The notes under the pieces: generated by a model
Told to the model about the DNA's origin: nothing
The model's input: only the letters and a program-made list of their open reading frames with translations
Databases searched by the model: none
NCBI GenBank assembly: GCA_021324855.1
Contig: JAJPIG010000018.1
Location: 186,001 to 250,000, forward strand
Reading direction: 5' to 3'
DNA: 64,000 nucleotides
From: Pseudomonadota bacterium
GTDB lineage: Bacteria; Desulfobacterota; Binatia; Binatales; Binataceae
Translations under genes and position numbers: made by a program
Shown: piece by piece, positions 59,344 to 64,000 of the stretch
How positions within the stretch are numbered: the stretch's first letter is position 1
Layout of the letters: every line of letters begins with the position of its first letter

Positions 59344-59622
59344 ATGAAGGTGTTGGGCTCGCTTGACCTGGTCAACAGCGGCACCGCGGAGGCGGGTGGT
59401 TTTACGATCAATTACTACCTGTCTGCGGACGCCACGCTGGATCCCGGCGATTCGTTGGTCGGTACCCGTCCGGCCCCGTTAGTTCCGCCAGACAAACGCC
59501 GCTCCGTGGACTTTTCGTTTTCGTCGTCGTCGCCTGTCAGCGGTATGTATCTGATCGCCAGCGTCACTTCGACGAATCCCGAAAATGGTCCTGATGTAGT
59601 CGTCGCCGGTCCCATACCATGA
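59344..59622 (+). CDS. Orphan CARDB-like domain, possibly a gene remnant
   Basis: The 92-residue product (LDLVNSGTAEAGGFTINYYLSADATLDPGDSLVGT...) is a single CARDB-type beta-sandwich, a module that normally occurs in tandem in large surface proteins. It has no signal peptide. A GGAGG-type site precedes the ATG, so it may be expressed, but a truncated remnant of a longer secreted protein is equally likely. Confidence 0.5.
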   Translation: MKVLGSLDLVNSGTAEAGGFTINYYLSADATLDPGDSLVGTRPAPLVPPDKRRSVDFSFSSSSPVSGMYLIASVTSTNPENGPDVVVAGPIP

Positions 59623-59687
59623 CAAACTCTTGCTTCTGAAACGTAGCTATCGTTCGACCGAAATCGTTTGACTGATGGAGAATCACA

Positions 59688-60221
59688 ATGCCGCGACTAG
59701 CCGTGATACCCCCTGAGCAGATGAACGCCGAGCAGCGCAAGGTATACGAGGAGTCGATCGCTCTCGGTACTCCCAACGGGACCTCCGGCGGGCCGTATAC
59801 TGCCTATATTCGCAATCCAGAGTACATGCGCCTCCATCGCGGCATCTCGCTTTACCTGCGCAATTGCGCCCTGCCGGGCCGCCTGCGGCAGATGCTGGTG
59901 CTCAGAACCATCAAGCATTGGGGCGCCAAATATCCGTGGGTGGTGCAGGTCCGCGCGTCGATTAAGGAGGGGCTCGAACGCTCGATCATCGACGCGATCG
60001 AAAAGGGACAGAGCCCGGCCTTGACCGCCGCGCAAGACGTTGCGGCGTTCAAGTTCTGCGAAGAACTGCTCGAAACCAAACAAGTGAGCGATGCGACTTA
60101 CAGGCGCGCGGTCGAAACGCTCGGCGAACCCGCCGTGGTCGATATCATCGCGGTTATCGGCCTGTTTACCACCACCTCGCTTACGGCGAACGCCTTCGAG
60201 ATCGCGCCGCCGAAAGAGTAA
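59688..60221 (+). CDS. Carboxymuconolactone decarboxylase family protein
   Basis: The 177-residue protein is a CMD/AhpD-fold helical protein: MPRLAVIPPEQMNAEQRKVYEESI, HRGISLYLRNCALPGRLRQMLVLRTIKHWGAKYPWVVQV, and VDIIAVIGLFTTTSLTANAFEI. The CxxC pair of AhpD peroxidases is absent, which fits the decarboxylase/lactonase branch. Substrate unknown. It is flanked by intergenic gaps and probably monocistronic. Confidence 0.85.
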   Translation: MPRLAVIPPEQMNAEQRKVYEESIALGTPNGTSGGPYTAYIRNPEYMRLHRGISLYLRNCALPGRLRQMLVLRTIKHWGAKYPWVVQVRASIKEGLERSIIDAIEKGQSPALTAAQDVAAFKFCEELLETKQVSDATYRRAVETLGEPAVVDIIAVIGLFTTTSLTANAFEIAPPKE

Positions 60222-60495
60222 CGGCCGGTCTGACGCGCGGCCACGGGGTCGGGATCAACCTTCTGCGCCGTAGCCCATCCTGACGCTTAACCCGGACTCG
60301 GGAAACTAAAGCGCGCGTTTGTGTAACATTTACATCGGCCTCCGCTTTCTCTGAGCAATTGCACGATAACCGCGCGATTTTCTCAGGCACGGGGTTTGCA
60401 CAATAAAGGCGTCCGAATCGATCCGCCCGTAGCAGGGCATCGGAGCGGTTTCTTTTCATTGCCGGCCAGAGGGGCCGAGGGGCGCTTAGCCTGAA

Positions 60496-62268
60496 ATGGG
60501 ACCTACAGCAAAACTCCTGACCGACGTAGGGCAGGTGGATGCGGTCGCGCACAACCTTGCCGCGCTTGCAGAGATCGCGGGGATGGACCTTGCGCTCCTT
60601 CCGATCACAAGCGACAGCGCGGTTGCCGATGCGTGGATTGCCGAACAGCTCAAGGCACCCGCGTTGATCGCGAGCGCCGACACGCTGGCGACATTGCTCA
60701 AAGGCGCGAATCTCGAGTCAATAACAAAACACGCGCGGTTCGTTCTGATCTACGGGCTCGACCGCGTGACGCCCGAATCGGCGAGACGATTATTCGGAGG
60801 TGGCGAAGCGAGCGGTGTTGTGCCGTCGCCGGCGCAAAGCGAGCGCGACCGTTATCATCTGCCCCGCGACGGCGCCACGGTTTCGCTTCAACTCGCGGGG
60901 ATGTCATTTGAATCGAACGCGCGGCCCGGTCGCGCTATTTCGATCTCCGGGAATTCAGCCGCCGGACTCGCTGGCGAGTCGATCACGCGTATTATCGATC
61001 GCAATGATCTGCCGTTTCTGGTTTCCTTGCGCCGCGGCGAGTGCGAGATCTTTCTGCTCGCATCGTCCGACGTCTGCGATCTCGACACGCCCGCGCCGAG
61101 CGGCGAATTGCCCGCAGATGCCTATGCGGCGCTGATCCCGTGGCTCGTCTTCATGCGCCGCGCGGCAGGCGCTCGATGCTGGCACAATCCGGCGCCGAAG
61201 GCCTGTTTGACGATCGACGATCCGCCGCTGCATCCGCGCTACGGCTTTCTCTCCTACGCAGCGCTGGTCGATTCGATGCGCCGCGCGGAGTTCACGACCA
61301 CCATCGCGTTCATTCCCTGGAACTATTCGCGCAGCATGAGAAGCGCGACGGAGTTGTTCCACAAGCACGGTTCGATGCTCTCGCTGTGCGTGCATGGATG
61401 CGATCACACTGGAGGCGAGTTCGGATCGATCGACCCCGACTTGTTGCGGCAGAAATCACGTACGGCGCTCGAACGGATGAGGCTGCATGAAGCCGCGACC
61501 GGAGTCGGATGGGATCCGGTGATGATTTTTCCGCAAGGCGTCTTTTCGAGCGCGAGCCTGTCGGCGCTCAGGGCCGAAGGCTACCTGGCGGCGGTCAACA
61601 GCGGCATCGCAAGCGTCGACCGTCCCGGCGCGAATCACGTCGCCGATTTCCTGACGCCGGCGTCGCTCGCCTACGGCGGCGTCCCGCTTTTCAAGCGGCA
61701 TTATCCGCGCGATCTTCTGCCCTTCGCGTTCGATCTTTTTATCGGGCGGCCGGTGCTCATCACCGAGCATCACACCTATTTTCGTTCGGGTTACGATGCC
61801 GTCTCCGCGTTTGCGTCGCGATTGAAGGCGATCGAGCCGCGCCTCTCCTGGGCTCCGCTGGGTCACACGTTGCGGACCGCGGTGCAGCAGAGGGTAACGT
61901 CCACCGGCGTCGAGTTGCGGGCCTACACCGATGAGATAATCATTGACGCCCCGGAGGCGCGCGGGCCTCGCACGTTGATTAAGCCTGAGACCGATGCCGA
62001 CTCGATTTGCGATGTCCGCGTGAACGGCCAGCCCGCCGCATACCGGATCAAGAGCGATTGCATAGAACTGCCGATCGATGCCGACGGTGAATGCCGCGTC
62101 GATGTGATCCGTCGCCAGCCCGCGCCTTCTCGATTGGCCCTCCCCAGTCTCGGATACCGGGCAAAGGTCGCCGCCCGCCGTTATCTTTCCGAACTCAGAG
62201 ACAACGCGCCGACCACCTTCGGGCGCCGTCTGCGGCCCGCGCGGCGTATCGGATCTCCGGCGCGCTGA
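60496..62268 (+). CDS. Polysaccharide deacetylase-like (NodB-fold) protein
   Basis: The 590-residue protein has an N-terminal region of unknown function (1-230) and a NodB-type barrel: ACLTIDDPPLHPRYG has the paired Asp, HGCDHTGGEFGS has the metal-binding His residues, and MIFPQGVFSSASLSAL contains the downstream motif. The C-terminal 130 residues are beta-rich. De-N-acetylation of a sugar or a related amide is plausible. The neighbouring FkbH-like gene starts 12 bp after its stop, so both may act in assembly of a modified glycan or lipid-linked product. Confidence 0.72.
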   Translation: MGPTAKLLTDVGQVDAVAHNLAALAEIAGMDLALLPITSDSAVADAWIAEQLKAPALIASADTLATLLKGANLESITKHARFVLIYGLDRVTPESARRLFGGGEASGVVPSPAQSERDRYHLPRDGATVSLQLAGMSFESNARPGRAISISGNSAAGLAGESITRIIDRNDLPFLVSLRRGECEIFLLASSDVCDLDTPAPSGELPADAYAALIPWLVFMRRAAGARCWHNPAPKACLTIDDPPLHPRYGFLSYAALVDSMRRAEFTTTIAFIPWNYSRSMRSATELFHKHGSMLSLCVHGCDHTGGEFGSIDPDLLRQKSRTALERMRLHEAATGVGWDPVMIFPQGVFSSASLSALRAEGYLAAVNSGIASVDRPGANHVADFLTPASLAYGGVPLFKRHYPRDLLPFAFDLFIGRPVLITEHHTYFRSGYDAVSAFASRLKAIEPRLSWAPLGHTLRTAVQQRVTSTGVELRAYTDEIIIDAPEARGPRTLIKPETDADSICDVRVNGQPAAYRIKSDCIELPIDADGECRVDVIRRQPAPSRLALPSLGYRAKVAARRYLSELRDNAPTTFGRRLRPARRIGSPAR

Positions 62269-62279
62269 AAGCAGGCAAC

Positions 62280-64000
62280 ATGATCGATTTTTTGATCGTT
62301 TCGGATTTCAACGTTCAAAACCTCGCGGCGATTTTGAACAATCGGCACAGCGTGGATGGAATCCATGCCGATGCCGCCGAATACGGGCAGGTGATGCAGA
62401 CGCTGCTCGGCCCCGATGCGTGGGGATCGCATAACGCGGCGATAGTATGGACCTCGCCGCGCGCGATTTCGAATGCTTATCGGCGTGCCGTCGAGGGCGA
62501 GTTGATTGACTCCGCGCAACTTTCCGCCGAGGTCGCGGAGTTTGCTGACGCGCTTCGCCGAATCCCGCCAAAGATTCATCACATCTTAATTTCCACCTGG
62601 ATTCCGATTCATCCTGATGAAGATCGGCGCGGCGCGCTCGACATGGATCGCGATTACGGTTTGGCGCGCGCGCTGATGCGGATGAATCTCGAATTGCAGG
62701 AGGCGCTTGAATCCGAACCGCGCGTTCGCCTGTTCAACTCAGCGCGATGGATCGCGAAGCTTGGCGCGGTCGCCTACTCGCAGAAACTCTGGTACCTATC
62801 GAAGACCCCCTTCACCGTCGACCTGTTCCGGGCGGCCGCAGCCGACTTCGCCGCGGCGGCGCGCGGACTCGGCGGGCGCGCGCGCAAGCTGGTTATCGTC
62901 GATCTGGATAACACGCTCTGGGGTGGCGTGGTGGGCGAGACCGGATGGCGCAGCCTGAAGCTCGGCGGTCACGACGCGATCGGCGAGGCGTATCGCGACT
63001 TTCAGCTTGCGCTGCTGGCGCTCAAGCGGCGCGGCGTGCTGATCGGCGTCGTCAGCAAGAACGAGGAGAGCATCGCGCTCGAAGCGATTCGCGAGCATCC
63101 CGAGATGGCGCTCCGGCTGAGCGACCTGGCCGGCTGGAAAATCAACTGGAATGACAAGGCGCAGAACGTCATCGATCTGATTGCGGAACTGAACCTCGGC
63201 CGCGATGCGGCCGTGTTCATCGACGATCATCCCGTGGAACGCGCCCGCGTGCGCGAGGCAATTCCCGGCCTGCTGGTTCCCGAATGGCCGAAGAGCCCGA
63301 TTGATTTCCCCGCGGCGCTCCGCAGCCTGGATTGTTTCGATGTCGCGACGGTGAGCGCGGAAGATCGCGAACGCACCTCCAGCTATGTGAGCGAGCGTCG
63401 CCGTCGAGCGGAGCAGAGCGTCGCGCCCTCTCTCGATGAATGGCTTAAGACGCTGGATCTGCGAGTCGAGGTCGAGCCGCTCACAGCGGCCAACCTCGAG
63501 CGCGTCGCGCAGCTTCTCAACAAGACCAACCAGATGAATTTGCGGACGCGGCGGATGTCGGCGCGCGAGCTTCAGAGTTGGAATGAGCGCCCGGGAAACC
63601 GCTTGCTCGGCTTTCGCCTGAGCGACAAGTTCGGCGACTACGGCCTGGTCGGCATCGCGAGTGTCGCGATCGACATCGATTCGCGTCGCGGGCATATCGA
63701 AGATTTCGTGCTGAGCTGCCGTGCGATGGGCCGTCGGGTCGAGGAGACGATGCTGTCGACGCTCAGCGCAATCGCCGCCGGTGCGGGGGCAATCGAACTG
63801 ACTGCGGAGTATCTCCCGACGCCGCGCAATCATCCGTGTCTCAGATTTTTTGAGAGCTGCACGATGCGCCGCGATGACGATGCCGATCGGATACGTTTCC
63901 ATCTCAACCTGAAGCAGCCGGTCGAATTTCCCGATGGCGTCGCCGTGATCGGCCTCGACAGGTTCGTGCCCGATCTGAATGACCAACGCATCATCACGCC
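62280..64000 (+). CDS. FkbH-like HAD-IIIC protein, 3' end outside window
   Basis: At least 573 residues are visible. The HAD phosphatase core KLVIVDLDNTLWGGVVGE (about residues 202-219) with the catalytic Asp pair, the following IGVVSKNEESIALEA, FIDDHPVERARVRE and the GNAT-like C-terminal region (LLNKTNQMNLRTRR, YGLVGIASV, DFVLSCRAMGRRVEETML) define FkbH-type proteins. FkbH proteins load glyceryl units from 1,3-bisphosphoglycerate onto acyl carrier proteins. An acyl carrier protein and ketosynthase genes may follow beyond 64000. Confidence 0.88.
   Translation, partial: MIDFLIVSDFNVQNLAAILNNRHSVDGIHADAAEYGQVMQTLLGPDAWGSHNAAIVWTSPRAISNAYRRAVEGELIDSAQLSAEVAEFADALRRIPPKIHHILISTWIPIHPDEDRRGALDMDRDYGLARALMRMNLELQEALESEPRVRLFNSARWIAKLGAVAYSQKLWYLSKTPFTVDLFRAAAADFAAAARGLGGRARKLVIVDLDNTLWGGVVGETGWRSLKLGGHDAIGEAYRDFQLALLALKRRGVLIGVVSKNEESIALEAIREHPEMALRLSDLAGWKINWNDKAQNVIDLIAELNLGRDAAVFIDDHPVERARVREAIPGLLVPEWPKSPIDFPAALRSLDCFDVATVSAEDRERTSSYVSERRRRAEQSVAPSLDEWLKTLDLRVEVEPLTAANLERVAQLLNKTNQMNLRTRRMSARELQSWNERPGNRLLGFRLSDKFGDYGLVGIASVAIDIDSRRGHIEDFVLSCRAMGRRVEETMLSTLSAIAAGAGAIELTAEYLPTPRNHPCLRFFESCTMRRDDDADRIRFHLNLKQPVEFPDGVAVIGLDRFVPDLNDQRIIT

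Overview
The window is GC-rich, densely coded chromosomal DNA of a Gram-negative-type bacterium: there are many lipoproteins, an MlaC-like protein and periplasmic redox enzymes. A lanthanide-type XoxF methanol dehydrogenase with its own PQQ genes, two DUF1329 proteins, LLM flavoenzymes, a Rieske oxygenase and a split lasso-peptide locus together recall the Binatota or another deltaproteobacteria-like lineage. That placement is inference; no rRNA gene is present to test it.

Region 1 (1-17265) is a Mu-like prophage read leftwards: a Mor/C-like activator, endolysin, patatin, small membrane and lysis genes, then homologues of Mu gp25, gp26, gp27 (TerS), gp28 (TerL), gp29 (portal), I (protease/scaffold), T (major head) and gp36. 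A divergent S24-type repressor lies at the right edge. No transposase A/B or other early genes are visible, and the place of Mu F (gp30) and G is taken by 4.6 kb of non-phage genes: a methyltransferase and three lipoproteins, two of them beta-propeller-like. The same 12-bp palindrome stands upstream of both the endolysin operon and the I gene, exactly where Mu has its C-activated late promoters Plys and PI.

Region 2 (18013-25454) is a lasso-peptide biosynthetic locus: split B1 and B2, a PRMT-like methyltransferase with a C-terminal leader-binding-like domain, an asparagine-synthetase-type cyclase whose N-terminal Cys is Ser, a secreted protein of unknown function, a short precursor with its own promoter and terminator, an HPr-kinase-like protein and a nucleotidyltransferase. 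This is the best candidate for a novel system in the window.

Region 3 (25510-42110) is mixed host metabolism: a Phd/PIN toxin-antitoxin pair next to tRNA-Leu, two convergent DUF1329 paralogues, a cupin, DUF488, an AniA-like copper nitrite reductase followed by SDR, Rieske oxygenase, nitroreductase and glutathione reductase, then a CBS protein, a molybdopterin oxidoreductase, a DsbA-like protein, DUF486, a decayed PEP-mutase-family gene and an AzgA-type purine permease.

Region 4 (42290-52767) runs from a ROK-type (polyphosphate glucokinase-like) kinase into pqqA-B-C-D-E, an M16 peptidase, xoxF, a XoxJ-like binding protein and a diheme cytochrome c. It is a compact unit that makes the cofactor, the enzyme and its electron acceptor.

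Region 5 (52784-64000) holds a DUF1932 dehydrogenase, a 940-bp islet with a duplicated 5' half of tRNA-Ser and a BrnTA pair whose toxin carries an amber stop, mlaC, two flavin oxygenase genes, a methyltransferase-like gene, a carboxymuconolactone decarboxylase family gene, a deacetylase-like protein and the start of an FkbH-like HAD protein that runs off the window.
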